A stretch of 45,049 nucleotides of DNA from CAZOLI01 sp964580675 (GTDB taxonomy: Bacteria; Planctomycetota; MHYJ01; CAYXQY01), in contig CAZOLI010000025.1 in NCBI GenBank assembly GCA_964580675.1, positions 1-45,049 of the forward strand. Reading direction: 5' to 3'. Positions 16,551 to 25,598 of the stretch are shown one piece after another. Position numbers and translations under genes: made by a program. The notes under the pieces were generated by a model, which saw only the letters and a list, made by a program, of their open reading frames with translations, did no database searches and was not told the DNA's origin. Within the stretch, counting starts at the first letter, position 1; every line of letters begins with the position of its first letter.

Positions 16551-17897
16551 TTACTCCACCCGGATTCGTATCCCGAGGCGACCGGTCGTTATGCTTTTTT
16601 CCTCCGTCTCCCCGTTTCTTTTGATTCGTATTGTGACGGTATCCTTTTCGGACATCTCTTTTTTGGCTTTAATAAGGTCGTGTTTGCTATCAATGGTCTG
16701 CCCGCCGTACGACAGTATTTCGTCTCCCTCCTGGATTCCGGCTTTGGCCGCCGCTGTCCCCTCCCGAACACTCGTCACAATGACAATGCCTTTTAACGGA
16801 GAAATGTGGTTGCTGACCCGGGAGAGATAGCGACGGCAGTCCCCGTTTCGGTTGGTCAGCATCACCAGCAGGGCATCCCGATCCCGGTAATACCGGTACC
16901 AGCTACCAAATCCTCTTGTGGTGCCACTGTGTTCGATGTATGTCTCGCCATCGGACGTTTTCCTTACGTACCAACCAAGAGCGTAGTCGTTCCGAAACGG
17001 CGAAAACAGATCCGTTCTTGCCCTGGCCGAAAGAACGCGGTCATTCATCAGCGCAAGGTGCCACTGAAGCAGATCATCCACATTCGAAACCACGGCCGTA
17101 CATCCTCTCGAATGCCAGGCGTAGGGCCGGTCCGTCAGCGGGCCATAAGATTTTCCATTCCGGTATCCGGTGGCGACTTTTTTCTTCGGGAGGTCGTCGC
17201 TTCCCAGGAATCCGGTTTGTTCCATGCCGGCCGGTTCAAATATCTCACGCTTGAGGAACCGGTCAAACGTTGTGTCCGAAACCTTTTCAATTATTCCGGC
17301 AACGATCACGTATGCGAGGTTGTTGTATCGGAATGTTTCCCCGGGTTCCGATTGCAGCGGTGCCTCCATGGCAATCTTAATCAATGGATCAACCTCACGA
17401 AAGTCAAGCCCCTCACGCTTGGCATCCGGGATGGTTCCAATCAATCCCGAGGTATGGGTCAACAAATGTTTGATGGTGATGGATTTTTTCTTTTCCGGCA
17501 CACCTTCCAGGAATTTGCCAATCGAATCAGAGAGCTCTAACTTCTCCTTCATTCGCAATTTCAGGGCAGCGGCCGCCGTAAATTGTTTGGTCAGGGACGC
17601 CACGTCAAAAAGAGTCTTTCTCGTATTTTTGATTTTCCTTTTCTTGCTCGCCTGTCCGTATCCTTTTGCGAGTTTTACCTCCCCGTCAGCGTAGACAAGC
17701 ACGGCGCCCCTGAACTGTTTTTCACCTTCCTGAGATTGCCGGAGTTCCTCATCGATCTTTTTGCCCAGGTCCCCACGGACCACCTCCGTTGTGTCGCTGT
17801 TCTCCTGACCGACAACCAGTTCGGCGAAAAACACACTGAAAAAAAGAAACACACAAACCCCGCTCTTCCCGCCAGATAGAAGCTGTCTCATGGTCAT
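16551..17897 (-). CDS. Exported class C beta-lactamase-fold serine hydrolase with C-terminal PDZ domain
   Basis: This 448-residue protein has an N-terminal signal peptide (VCVFLFFSVFFAELVVGQ). The S12/class C fold shows the nucleophile motif SLTK (Ser101, Lys104), the YNN triad (Tyr191, Asn193), LLTHTSGL near 145 and HSGT (from H323) in place of KTG. All expected catalytic residues are present. From about residue 365 a PDZ domain follows (GIVIVTSVREGTAAAKAGIQEGDEILSYGG, then TVTIRIKRNG). Family members include D-aminopeptidases, esterases and penicillin-recognising hydrolases, and the substrate cannot be read. The PDZ may direct it to a peptide or partner. It is the last gene of a leftward cluster with a YraN-type gene and acpS, though a shared transcript is not certain. 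Confidence 0.9.
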   Translation of the reverse strand: MTMRQLLSGGKSGVCVFLFFSVFFAELVVGQENSDTTEVVRGDLGKKIDEELRQSQEGEKQFRGAVLVYADGEVKLAKGYGQASKKRKIKNTRKTLFDVASLTKQFTAAAALKLRMKEKLELSDSIGKFLEGVPEKKKSITIKHLLTHTSGLIGTIPDAKREGLDFREVDPLIKIAMEAPLQSEPGETFRYNNLAYVIVAGIIEKVSDTTFDRFLKREIFEPAGMEQTGFLGSDDLPKKKVATGYRNGKSYGPLTDRPYAWHSRGCTAVVSNVDDLLQWHLALMNDRVLSARARTDLFSPFRNDYALGWYVRKTSDGETYIEHSGTTRGFGSWYRYYRDRDALLVMLTNRNGDCRRYLSRVSNHISPLKGIVIVTSVREGTAAAKAGIQEGDEILSYGGQTIDSKHDLIKAKKEMSEKDTVTIRIKRNGETEEKSITTGRLGIRIRVE

Positions 17898-17949
17898 TGC
17901 CCGTTAAAACGCAAGAAAAACAACCAATCGTCTCCCGAATGATCACCTT

Positions 17950-18324
17950 TCAGGGCGAAATCACCCCTCTGTGATGCCGGACCTCCGGTTTTCGGGGCGA
18001 ATCGGGGAACATGGTCACGCCAACCACGTCAAATCGATGCGGCACATCCAGCGCCTTCCGATTTGCCAAAAACCGATGTGCGGCGCCGGTTACTCGTTCC
18101 TTCTTCCGTGTGCCGATGGAACGCTCTCCGGCAAAGCGTTTTGACGTCCCGGCTCGAACCTCGACAAAAACAAAGAGGTCGGATTCGGTATCGTAGGCCA
18201 CAACATCAATCTCCCCCGCCTCGTTTTCCAGATTTGTTTCTAAAATCCGATACCCGTTTTCCCTCAGGTGTTCCCCGGCCAGGCGCTCTCCTCGATCACC
18301 GGTTTCGTTCGTGGATTTACTCAT
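17950..18324 (-). CDS. YraN/UPF0102-family nuclease-like protein
   Basis: This protein of about 124 residues carries the family signature: GDRGERLAGEHLRENGYRIL, then N-x-E-x-x-AGEIDVVAYD and LFVFVEVRAG. The Glu, Asp and EVR positions correspond to the PD-(D/E)xK nuclease core, with Arg in place of the usual Lys. Family function is uncertain; links to Holliday junction or recombination nucleases are by fold only. I prefer the ATG at 18324 over a TTG five codons upstream. It lies 36 bases downstream of acpS on the same strand. Confidence 0.88.
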   Translation of the reverse strand: MSKSTNETGDRGERLAGEHLRENGYRILETNLENEAGEIDVVAYDTESDLFVFVEVRAGTSKRFAGERSIGTRKKERVTGAAHRFLANRKALDVPHRFDVVGVTMFPDSPRKPEVRHHRGVISP

Positions 18325-18360
18325 AGAGCCGATCTTCAAGTAATCCCCGGCCGGTGCACT

Positions 18361-18777
18361 TTAAGCCTCAGACGATTCACCAATAGCATGAGCAATTGCC
18401 AGATCATCGGTGTGAGATATGCTTACGTGAATACGTCCGATGGAGCGGTTGTCCGCAATGCGCGCCGCCTCACCCGAAAGATGAGCCTTCGGGGGTTCCT
18501 GTTCCTCCCGGTGAATGGCAATGTCCTTCCAGATAACACCAGAGGTCCAGCCCGTACCTATTGCCTTCATCACAGCTTCTTTGGCGGCGAAACGACCCGC
18601 AAAATGAACGGCGGAGGTGGATCGGTTTCGGCAGTACTCTATCTCTGACCCCGTAAATACGCGGCTGACGAATCGATCCCCATGCCGGTTCAGAAGGGAC
18701 CTGATTCGAGGTATCGGTACCAGATCAATGCCCGTGCCTGAAACAAACGGGAGGTTATTTCCGGGGGCCTCATCCAT
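18361..18777 (-). CDS. acpS: Holo-[acyl-carrier-protein] synthase
   Basis: This 4'-phosphopantetheinyl transferase of about 138 residues moves the CoA-derived arm onto acyl carrier protein. AcpS motifs are visible: GTGIDLVPIPRI (magnesium-binding Asp), VFTGSEIEYCRN and FAGRFAAKEAVMKAIGTG (catalytic Glu/Lys region), and the C-terminal IHVSISHTDDLAIAHAI. The ATG at 18777 leaves 13 residues before the domain, and a TTG at 18846 would add 23 more. It is probably the first gene of the leftward acpS-yraN cluster. The upstream 197 bases are shared with the divergent coiled-coil gene. Confidence 0.93.
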   Translation of the reverse strand: MDEAPGNNLPFVSGTGIDLVPIPRIRSLLNRHGDRFVSRVFTGSEIEYCRNRSTSAVHFAGRFAAKEAVMKAIGTGWTSGVIWKDIAIHREEQEPPKAHLSGEAARIADNRSIGRIHVSISHTDDLAIAHAIGESSEA

Positions 18778-18974
18778 AACCGAAATTCCGATAAGAACAG
18801 AAATCACCCTTTGTTCGTCAACCGAAAGTGGTTGAAGAATATACAACCTATACTACGATAAATATCTTGCTTTTTGCAAACAGTATTGATACCCTTCATA
18901 CCAACATAGCGGACATCTGAGCGACGTGATTAATTTTCCGAATATTTCTATTTTTAGACCGGCCGAATTCACCC

Positions 18975-20312
18975 GTGGACAGACCCGATCAACAAAATCA
19001 GAACAAAGAGATCGATCTGGTTGAAGCGGAGATCAGGGGACTCCGTCGGAGGACGGCGGAAACGCTGCGCAGGATCGGAATGAAGATCAGTCAGATTGAC
19101 GATTTCCTTGCCCTCTTTCCGGAACCGGTCTATTCCGAAAAACTTCATCAGCTCTACACACAGGCCTATTCCGTCCAGAATCGTCTGGATACATCCACGG
19201 ATCAACTCAACGACATTCGAACCCATCGGAAAGAAGTCATTTCGTTACAGGAACAGCTCGACGAGCTGACCGATCAAAAATCGGAACTCGAAGAAACCCT
19301 TGCCTCCGATTATATCACGATTGGCAAAACCGGGGTAGAACACGCTCGATCCGCGTCGGAAAACGATCAGCTTACACAGCTTACCGGGGAGTGGTTCCAG
19401 AACCGCGAACCGGACTGGTCAATACAGACCGATGAGGACGGACATCCGATCGGTGATCTTTACAATCGATTCCTCAACTGGATATCCGGATCCGACAACA
19501 GTGGCGACGGGCGAACCCGAAAAGAGAAGTTACTGCTTTCCGTCGGTCAAAACATCGTGGAATCCGACTACGAACCGGAGGAATCCCGGAGTGTTCTGGA
19601 GCGGAAGCTTCAAAAAACATGTGAACTGAAATCCCGTCTGGAAAAAAAGAAAAACCGGATAAACGAAGTAAAGCGAGAAATTGATAATCACAGCCGGCAC
19701 ATGGAGAACCTCGGCAAACACTCCACTCGACCGGAAATGGAAGTTGCAAAACTGGCCCGGGAGATCGGTATTCTCAAAGATAATCTGGAGGATCTTCTCG
19801 AACCACTTGGAAAAAGTACGTACAAAACCATCTGTCGCTGTGCCGACGCCGGGGTCGAAGAACCACGGCGGAAACTGAAGAACACCGAAATCTGGGACCA
19901 CATCCGGAGTGTTCATCAGTATCGAATTGAAATTCAACACCGGCAAAAGCACATCCAGTTGCTCAGGAAAAAGATCAGGCGAGACCACCTCCGTACCGAA
20001 ATTGATGATCTGAAGAGACAGCAGGATCTGCTGGAAAAAGAACTGCAAAAGCTGAAAGAACAAAAACGAAAACTCCAGGAGGAGGAATCGGAACGAACCG
20101 GTGAACTGTCTCACGTAAAAGAACGGATCGGTGAGCTAAACGAGTTGTTGAAACCACCATTTGAAGACCTGCAGCAATCCATTCCTTCACTCGATCCTGG
20201 GAAATCGGCGTCCAAAGAAATCAAACCAAACAAAATTCAGGCCGGTGAACTTCAGCCGAACTCACAGGATGCGACACCCGAAATCGTTTCCGAATCCGAA
20301 AAACAAAAATGA
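18975..20312 (+). CDS. Long coiled-coil protein of unknown function
   Basis: The 445-residue product is almost entirely heptad-rich and charged, with no signal peptide or membrane segment. Coiled-coil blocks lie at about residues 12-115, 205-255 and 310-395, separated by a short globular-looking part around 130-175 (WFQNREPDWSIQTDEDGHPIGDLYNRFLNWISG). A polar tail closes it. I do not recognise a family. The GTG start at 18975 has no Shine-Dalgarno. Its stop overlaps the ATG of the radical SAM gene (ATGA, 20309-20312), and a peptidase-like gene follows after one base. It is therefore probably a partner, substrate-presenting or scaffold subunit for that enzyme (inference). Confidence 0.75.
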   Translation: MDRPDQQNQNKEIDLVEAEIRGLRRRTAETLRRIGMKISQIDDFLALFPEPVYSEKLHQLYTQAYSVQNRLDTSTDQLNDIRTHRKEVISLQEQLDELTDQKSELEETLASDYITIGKTGVEHARSASENDQLTQLTGEWFQNREPDWSIQTDEDGHPIGDLYNRFLNWISGSDNSGDGRTRKEKLLLSVGQNIVESDYEPEESRSVLERKLQKTCELKSRLEKKKNRINEVKREIDNHSRHMENLGKHSTRPEMEVAKLAREIGILKDNLEDLLEPLGKSTYKTICRCADAGVEEPRRKLKNTEIWDHIRSVHQYRIEIQHRQKHIQLLRKKIRRDHLRTEIDDLKRQQDLLEKELQKLKEQKRKLQEEESERTGELSHVKERIGELNELLKPPFEDLQQSIPSLDPGKSASKEIKPNKIQAGELQPNSQDATPEIVSESEKQK

Positions 20313-21376
20313 GTGATGACATCCGGCAGAAGTATCTGCAGGCTGCCTTCCAGAACTGTGTGCCCGTAAGCATCACGATTGAGTTGACGCTCAAATGCAA
20401 CCTCCGATGTGTCCACTGTTACAATTTTGACCGGGACAAACCCCTTCCCGAAAAAAACCGCACGGAGGAGCTTGAGACCCGGGAAATTATTGATCTAATG
20501 GACGAGGCACGGGAACTCGGTACTCTCTTTCTGACCCTGACCGGAGGGGAGGCAATGGCTCACCCGGACTTCTGGACACTCCTGACCGAGGCGAAACACC
20601 GCCGCCTTTCCGTAACGCTTCTGTCAAACGCAACGTTGATCGGTCCGGAGGAGGCAGATCGACTTGCAGATATCGGTATTCAAAAATTCAGCACAAGTCT
20701 TTACGGTGCCACTCCCGAGACTCATGATCATCTGACCCAAAAACCGGGATCGTTCGAAAAAACCATACGAGGGATCAAATTGGTTGCCGACAGAGGGGTT
20801 CCCGTCCGGGGAAAATTTATACTAATGAACAAAAACCGGCACGAGGTGGATCAGATGAAAAACCTCGCCGATGAACTGCCGATGGATCATGCCTTCAATG
20901 CCAGCATTACCAGAAGGCAGGACGAAATCCGGGACCGGGGCCCGCTTTCGGAACGTATACCCTCAGACAAACTCGAAGACCTCTACCGGAACGAACTCCG
21001 GGAGGACGTACTTCAATACACGAATCCCGACGAGGATGGTACCTCCCTCTGTAATTGTGCGCGGGCCAAGTGCGCGATCACGGCAACCGGCGACGTACAA
21101 CCCTGTATTGCTGTTCCAGAAGTGGCCGGTAACGTTCGTGAAGAATCGCTGGCGGAAATCTGGGCGAACGCAAACCTGTTCCAAAAAATACGAAACCTCT
21201 CGGAGGAGGACTTTCCACACTGCAAACCATGTCCGATCAAATCATACTGCCGCCGCAACAACGGCAATGCCGTTATGGCCTCGGGTGATTACACGGGTGT
21301 GGACCGGTGGCAGTGTCGGGAGGCCGAAATTATTCGAAGCGTTTACCGGGATAAGAACCAGGCTGCCGACCAATAA
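20309..21376 (+). CDS. Radical SAM / SPASM-domain enzyme
   Basis: This 355-residue enzyme has the radical SAM cluster motif CNLRCVHC (C30, C34, C37) after TIELTLK, the GGE motif LTLTGGEAM near residue 80, and a C-terminal SPASM region with several cysteines: CNCARAKCAITATGDVQPC and HCKPCPIKSYC. Such enzymes use SAM cleavage to 5'-deoxyadenosyl radical, with auxiliary Fe-S clusters, and usually modify peptides or proteins (RiPP maturation, heme d1, anaerobic sulfatase maturation). The target is not evident, and no short precursor gene was found next to it. It overlaps the coiled-coil gene and is followed after one base by an S26-type peptidase gene, so the three form one translationally coupled unit. 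Confidence 0.9.
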   Translation: MSDDIRQKYLQAAFQNCVPVSITIELTLKCNLRCVHCYNFDRDKPLPEKNRTEELETREIIDLMDEARELGTLFLTLTGGEAMAHPDFWTLLTEAKHRRLSVTLLSNATLIGPEEADRLADIGIQKFSTSLYGATPETHDHLTQKPGSFEKTIRGIKLVADRGVPVRGKFILMNKNRHEVDQMKNLADELPMDHAFNASITRRQDEIRDRGPLSERIPSDKLEDLYRNELREDVLQYTNPDEDGTSLCNCARAKCAITATGDVQPCIAVPEVAGNVREESLAEIWANANLFQKIRNLSEEDFPHCKPCPIKSYCRRNNGNAVMASGDYTGVDRWQCREAEIIRSVYRDKNQAADQ

Positions 21377-21377
21377 C

Positions 21378-21824
21378 ATGAACCCGGAGCAAACGGATCG
21401 GTTCACCATTACGGTGCACGGAACGAGTATGGCCCCCACAATCCGGAACCATGATCAGGTAACAATTGAGCCGATTCCTCCGCATTCACTGAAAAAGGGG
21501 GACGTGATCATGGCCCTGACCGGCGATGGGCGGCCGGTGGTTCACCGAATTATCCAGGTCAATGATTCCGGAGACGGACGGACCTTCTTCACGTCCGGCG
21601 ACAATGTGTCCGATTCGGAACGCCTGAACGAAAATCAGATATCGGGGCGGGTCACGACCGTCCACCGAAACGGCACCCGATACCGTTTAACGGACCCACC
21701 ACTGAATCTCCTGCAGCGATTTCTCGGGTTGGCATCTAATCTCCACTCCCTCATATACCCCGCCATGGCTCGGTTTAAATCCCGCCTAAAACAGGTCCAC
21801 AACGTCGTTTTCCGGCAGGATTAA
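21378..21824 (+). CDS. S24/S26 (SipW-like) serine peptidase-like protein
   Basis: This 148-residue protein shows the signal-peptidase catalytic core: HGTSMAP (Ser17 nucleophile), KKGDVIMA, VVHRII with His56 where classical bacterial leader peptidases have Lys, and FFTSGDNVSDSE. The Ser-His arrangement is that of the archaeal/ER/SipW branch. Unlike real leader peptidases it has no N-terminal membrane anchor; only a mildly hydrophobic stretch near the C-terminus (LLQRFLGLASNLHSLIYPAM) could touch the membrane. It starts one base after the radical SAM stop. Small S24/S26 proteins next to SPASM enzymes are known from peptide-modification loci, so it may trim a modified substrate. Confidence 0.8.
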   Translation: MNPEQTDRFTITVHGTSMAPTIRNHDQVTIEPIPPHSLKKGDVIMALTGDGRPVVHRIIQVNDSGDGRTFFTSGDNVSDSERLNENQISGRVTTVHRNGTRYRLTDPPLNLLQRFLGLASNLHSLIYPAMARFKSRLKQVHNVVFRQD

Positions 21825-21939
21825 ACAGCCAAACAACGGAGGGTCGCTGGATTTGAAACGAAACGGGTTCCTGAATATGATGTGCAGGGCGGGATTATTC
21901 GCTTCGAGTTGCTTGTTCATAAAATACCTGCCTCTCACA

Positions 21940-22401
21940 ATGTCACTTCAGGAACAGATCAACGATGACCTGAAACAGGCCATGAAGGAGGGTCAGAAAG
22001 AACGGCTTCGAACTCTCCGAATGGTCAAAACGGAAGTGAGCAAAAAAACGTCAGAAGAAACGGGGCAAACCGACGCATCCGACGAAACAGTCCGGGACGT
22101 CCTGAACAAACTGGTAAAACAGAGGCGGGAATCCATTGAGGAATACGAAGAAGCAGGTCGGGATGACCTCGCGGAGGACGAGAAAACCGAACTCGACATA
22201 TTGCTTGATTACCTGCCCGATGCGCCCGACGAGGACGAAATCGACGAGGTTATCGATGAGGTTATAGAAGAAGTCGGCGCGAGTGACATGAGGGATATGG
22301 GTGATGTCATGAAAAATGTCATGGCCCGGTTTGACGACGTTCCCGTGGACGGAGATCAAATCAACAAGCGCGTACAGAGCAAATTAAAAGGTGCGGGATA
22401 A
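21940..22401 (+). CDS. GatB/YqeY-domain protein
   Basis: This 153-residue acidic protein matches the YqeY family along its length: MSLQEQINDDLKQAMKEGQKERLRTLRMVKTEV, then LVKQRRESIEEYEEAGRDDLAEDEKTELDILLDYLP and MGDVMKNVMARF...INKRVQSKL. YqeY resembles the tail domain of the GatB amidotransferase subunit, which contacts tRNA; the free-standing role is unclear. The start is at 21940, where family similarity begins. An open frame upstream to 21853 is not conserved. It lies 14 bases before metG, a plausible co-transcribed translation pair. Confidence 0.9.
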   Translation: MSLQEQINDDLKQAMKEGQKERLRTLRMVKTEVSKKTSEETGQTDASDETVRDVLNKLVKQRRESIEEYEEAGRDDLAEDEKTELDILLDYLPDAPDEDEIDEVIDEVIEEVGASDMRDMGDVMKNVMARFDDVPVDGDQINKRVQSKLKGAG

Positions 22402-22415
22402 GGGCAACACGGAAG

Positions 22416-23954
22416 ATGAGCGAACGTGAACCTTACTACATAACCACTCCGATCTACTACGTCAGCGGGGATCCCCATGTGGGAACGGCTTATACCACAA
22501 TCGCCGGTGACGCCGCAGCACGCTTTCAGCGGATGAAAGGAAAGGACGTTTTCTACCTGACCGGAACGGATGAACATGGACAAAAGATTTATAATGCCGC
22601 AAATGAACGGGACAAAACTCCCCAGCAACTGGCGGATGAACTTGTCCCGAAGTTCAAGGAACTCTGGGATCACCTCAACATAACACACGATTATTTCATT
22701 CGAACAACCGACGACGAACACGAAGAAGCAGTAAAGGCCTTTTTCGAGAGGCTGGATGAGAACGACGACATATACAAAGGAATGTACCGGGGTTGGTACT
22801 GCACCCACTGCGAAAGTTACATAAAAGGAGCGGACTCCGACGACAACCTCTGTGATGATTGTGGCCGGCCCGGGGAGTATCTTGAGGAAGAAAACTATTT
22901 TTTCCGCCTTTCGAAATACGAAGAGGACCTGAAGCAATTCTTTGAGGAACATCCCGATTTCCTCCGCCCCGAGTCCCGGCGAAACGAAATGCTAAGCCGA
23001 ATCGATGAGGGACTCGAAGACATAAGTGTGTCCCGTTCCAGCTTTGATTGGGGGGTGCCATTACCAAAGGACCGGGACCACGTCATATGGGTATGGTTTG
23101 ATGCTCTGATTAATTACATCAGCGCTCTGGGATTCCCCGAGAACGAAGAGAAGCTGGACAAATACTGGCCAACGGCCACACACCTGATTGGAAAGGAAAT
23201 CGTGTGGTTTCACTCCGTGGTCTGGCCGGCGATGCTAATGGCCGCCGACCTCGAACCACCGAAACAGATCTATGCCCACGGCTGGTGGACCATGAACGCG
23301 GAAAAATTGAGCAAAAGCAAAGGAAACGTCATTTATCCCCGGGACATCACGGAGGATTTCGGTGTGGATCCCCTTCGATACTTCATGCTGCGGGAGGTTC
23401 CGTTCGGCCAGGACGGGGATTTCTCGTATCAAAATTTCGTGGATCGGTACAACCACGACCTTGGGAATGACCTGGGAAACCTCCTGTACCGGGTCGAAAG
23501 CATGCTTGAAAAATATCGGGACGGTCAGATTCCGGAACCGGGAGAACCCGAAGAAGAGGACGAGAAACTAAAAGAGGCCATGAACTCGGCCATCGAGAAT
23601 TTAGATAATCACATGGAAAACCTTCAGTTCGACAGGGCGCTTAAAGCGATCTGGGAACCCGTGCAGGTGGCCAATCAGTACGCGGAATGGACCCAACCAT
23701 GGGAACTGGCCAAGAAAGACGAGAAGGAAAACCGGCTGAATACCGTTCTTTACCGCATGGCCGATGCACTTCACTCCCTCTCGGTCATGCTGAAACCATT
23801 TATGCCGGAACGAATGCAGGAAATGAGAAAGCAGCTTAATGTGTCGGACGAATCAGAACAACCACAGTTTCCGGCAGACGCCCGACCGAATTCTCTTGAG
23901 TCAGGGATTACGATTGAGAAAGGGGACCCTCTTTTTCCCCGTCATTCCGACTGA
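22416..23954 (+). CDS. metG: Methionyl-tRNA synthetase
   Basis: This 512-residue class I synthetase has YYITTPIYYVSGDPHVGTAY, containing the HIGH-equivalent HVGTAY near residue 21, a zinc knuckle with one CxxC pair at CTHC and another at CDDC (about residues 128-147), FYLTGTDEHGQKI for ATP/Met binding, and LSKSKGNVI, the KMSKS equivalent, near 296-301. The anticodon-binding helical domain follows (YRVESMLEKY, then LWEPVQVANQY-like). It ends without the C-terminal EMAP/Trbp111 dimerisation domain found in many MetRS, so it is probably a monomer. It charges initiator and elongator tRNA-Met. The next gene starts 15 bases later. Confidence 0.96.
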   Translation: MSEREPYYITTPIYYVSGDPHVGTAYTTIAGDAAARFQRMKGKDVFYLTGTDEHGQKIYNAANERDKTPQQLADELVPKFKELWDHLNITHDYFIRTTDDEHEEAVKAFFERLDENDDIYKGMYRGWYCTHCESYIKGADSDDNLCDDCGRPGEYLEEENYFFRLSKYEEDLKQFFEEHPDFLRPESRRNEMLSRIDEGLEDISVSRSSFDWGVPLPKDRDHVIWVWFDALINYISALGFPENEEKLDKYWPTATHLIGKEIVWFHSVVWPAMLMAADLEPPKQIYAHGWWTMNAEKLSKSKGNVIYPRDITEDFGVDPLRYFMLREVPFGQDGDFSYQNFVDRYNHDLGNDLGNLLYRVESMLEKYRDGQIPEPGEPEEEDEKLKEAMNSAIENLDNHMENLQFDRALKAIWEPVQVANQYAEWTQPWELAKKDEKENRLNTVLYRMADALHSLSVMLKPFMPERMQEMRKQLNVSDESEQPQFPADARPNSLESGITIEKGDPLFPRHSD

Positions 23955-23969
23955 GAACGACACGGAACC

Positions 23970-24362
23970 ATGGCAAAGGAAGAACTCAAAAAAATTGTTG
24001 AAAAAGACCCAAGATACGAATTGGCTGCTTACGAATTCGTACTCGAAGCCCTGACGTACACACAGGAAATTGCCTCGCCCGGATCGTCAAGACACATTTC
24101 GGGGGAGGAACTTCTCGAGGGCATACGGGAACTGGGTCTTCACTCCTTTGGTCCCCTGGCCGGTACCGTGTTTCGCATCTGGGGAATTACGGAAACGCTC
24201 GACTTCGGCAACATAGTGTTTAACCTCGTGGATCACGGATTGATGGGCAAACGGGAACAGGATTCCATCGAGGATTTTCGGGAAGGATTCGACATCAACG
24301 AGGAATTCTGGGAAAAGTACCGGGAGGAACCACTTTTTCAGGGCCGGCAGCAGCATGCTTAA
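23970..24362 (+). CDS. Minf_1886-family conserved protein
   Basis: This 130-residue cytoplasmic protein matches the pattern I know from Minf_1886-type proteins, which are mostly from the PVC group: DPRYELAAYEFVLEALTYT near the start, RHISGEELLEGIRELGLHSFGPLAGTVFRIWGI in the middle, then DFGNIVFNLVDHGLMGKREQDSIEDF and a closing acidic/aromatic FDINEEFWEKY. The function is unknown. It has no catalytic motif that I can see. Its position directly after metG and before an AI-2E-type permease is probably operonic but gives no functional clue. It is one of the better phylogenetic hints in the window. Confidence 0.85.
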   Translation: MAKEELKKIVEKDPRYELAAYEFVLEALTYTQEIASPGSSRHISGEELLEGIRELGLHSFGPLAGTVFRIWGITETLDFGNIVFNLVDHGLMGKREQDSIEDFREGFDINEEFWEKYREEPLFQGRQQHA

Positions 24363-24374
24363 TCTAAACGCCGT

Positions 24375-25598
24375 ATGATACCAACACGCCGATTCCTGCA
24401 GGTCTCCTTCTTGCTGTTTGTGGGATCGGCCACCCTCCTCCTTGGCTATTACCTGAGCGGGGTGTTAAACCCCATCATCTTTGCGTTTCTGCTCGCGTAT
24501 ATACTCAATCCCCTGACCAATTACCTCGAGGAAAAGGGGATTTCCCGAAAGTGGGCGGTTTCACTTATTTTTGTCTTTCTTCTTATATGCATTGGCATTT
24601 TCCTGTTTATCATCGTTCCGATAGCCTATACGGAACTTTCGGAGCTCGTGGAATTGATCCGGAACCTGAATTACCAACAGATAGCGGATCAGTTCGGCAC
24701 CTGGCTTTCAAATAAAATAAATCAATGGAACGCCAAATTTCCGTCGATGAAACTGGGCGAGGAAAACACAAAAAAATTCGGAAGAAAATTCATAAAGGAC
24801 AATATACAATCTATCGCTGTTGCGGCGAAGGACACGGGATTTGGCCTCTTCCACATCGTGGGTGGCGGACTTTCCCTGATTGGCTCCCTCCTGTATTACA
24901 TTGTTCTTCTTCCCATCTTCTCGTTCTTTTTCCTTCTGCATATTAATCGAATATGGGACTCATTCTTAGGTTACATACCGGCAAATCGGGAGGAGCGGAT
25001 CGTAAACATACTGGGCAAAATGCATCGGGCCATTTCGGGGTTTTTCCGGGGACAGCTGATGGTCTGCCTGATCAAGGGGGTGCTCGTTGGCATACTTTTA
25101 TCCATAATCGGCGTGGATTATTCATTACTCCTGGCCTTTCTGGCCTTTGTGGGATCCTTCGTGCCGTTTATGATCACGGTCATCAGTTTGCTCCCCGCGC
25201 TGGCGATCACCCTGCTGTCCCATGGATTTGACGTCTGGATGCTCCTGCAAATCGCATTGGTGTATGGGTTCGTTGACCTCCTTGAGGGACTTGTTCTTTA
25301 TCCCTACATCGTCGGCCGGGAGGCTGGGGTGCACCCGCTGATTATTCTTGTTAGTTTTCTCGTTGGGGGAAAACTCTTCGGATTCTTCGGCGTTCTCCTT
25401 TCAATTCCCCTCGCAACGGTTCTTATAATATTCGGCCGGGAGGTGGTGCTGTCCAATCTGAAGGACGTAATGGGAAGATCAACGGACAATAAAGAATCGG
25501 TCGACGACACGGAACGAGCACCGGACGAACCCGATGAAACGGAGGGAACGGACAGAAACAATGAGGAACAGAAGGAGGCAAACAAGCGTGATGAATAA
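24375..25598 (+). CDS. AI-2E family transporter (PerM/YdiK-like)
   Basis: This 407-residue polytopic inner-membrane protein has the family layout: two N-terminal helices around LLLGYYLSGVLNPIIFAFLLAYILNPL, then the conserved LNPLTNYLEEKGISRKWAV, a helical periplasmic/cytosolic domain (residues about 95-150), and later helices with GVLVGILLSIIGVDYSLLLAFLAFVGSFVP and the C-terminal VGREAGVHPLIILVSFLVGGKLFGFFGVLLSIPLA signature. The last 50 residues are an acidic, disordered cytoplasmic tail. Members have been linked to autoinducer-2 export or Na+/H+ exchange, but substrates are poorly defined. Its 3' end overlaps the next gene by eight bases. Confidence 0.9.
   Translation: MIPTRRFLQVSFLLFVGSATLLLGYYLSGVLNPIIFAFLLAYILNPLTNYLEEKGISRKWAVSLIFVFLLICIGIFLFIIVPIAYTELSELVELIRNLNYQQIADQFGTWLSNKINQWNAKFPSMKLGEENTKKFGRKFIKDNIQSIAVAAKDTGFGLFHIVGGGLSLIGSLLYYIVLLPIFSFFFLLHINRIWDSFLGYIPANREERIVNILGKMHRAISGFFRGQLMVCLIKGVLVGILLSIIGVDYSLLLAFLAFVGSFVPFMITVISLLPALAITLLSHGFDVWMLLQIALVYGFVDLLEGLVLYPYIVGREAGVHPLIILVSFLVGGKLFGFFGVLLSIPLATVLIIFGREVVLSNLKDVMGRSTDNKESVDDTERAPDEPDETEGTDRNNEEQKEANKRDE

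Noticed and set aside
22356..22952. Long leftward open frame (about 198 codons) opposite metG
   Set aside because: It is a shadow of the strongly coding metG strand, rich in Val/Phe from antisense codons, without a start context or family motif.
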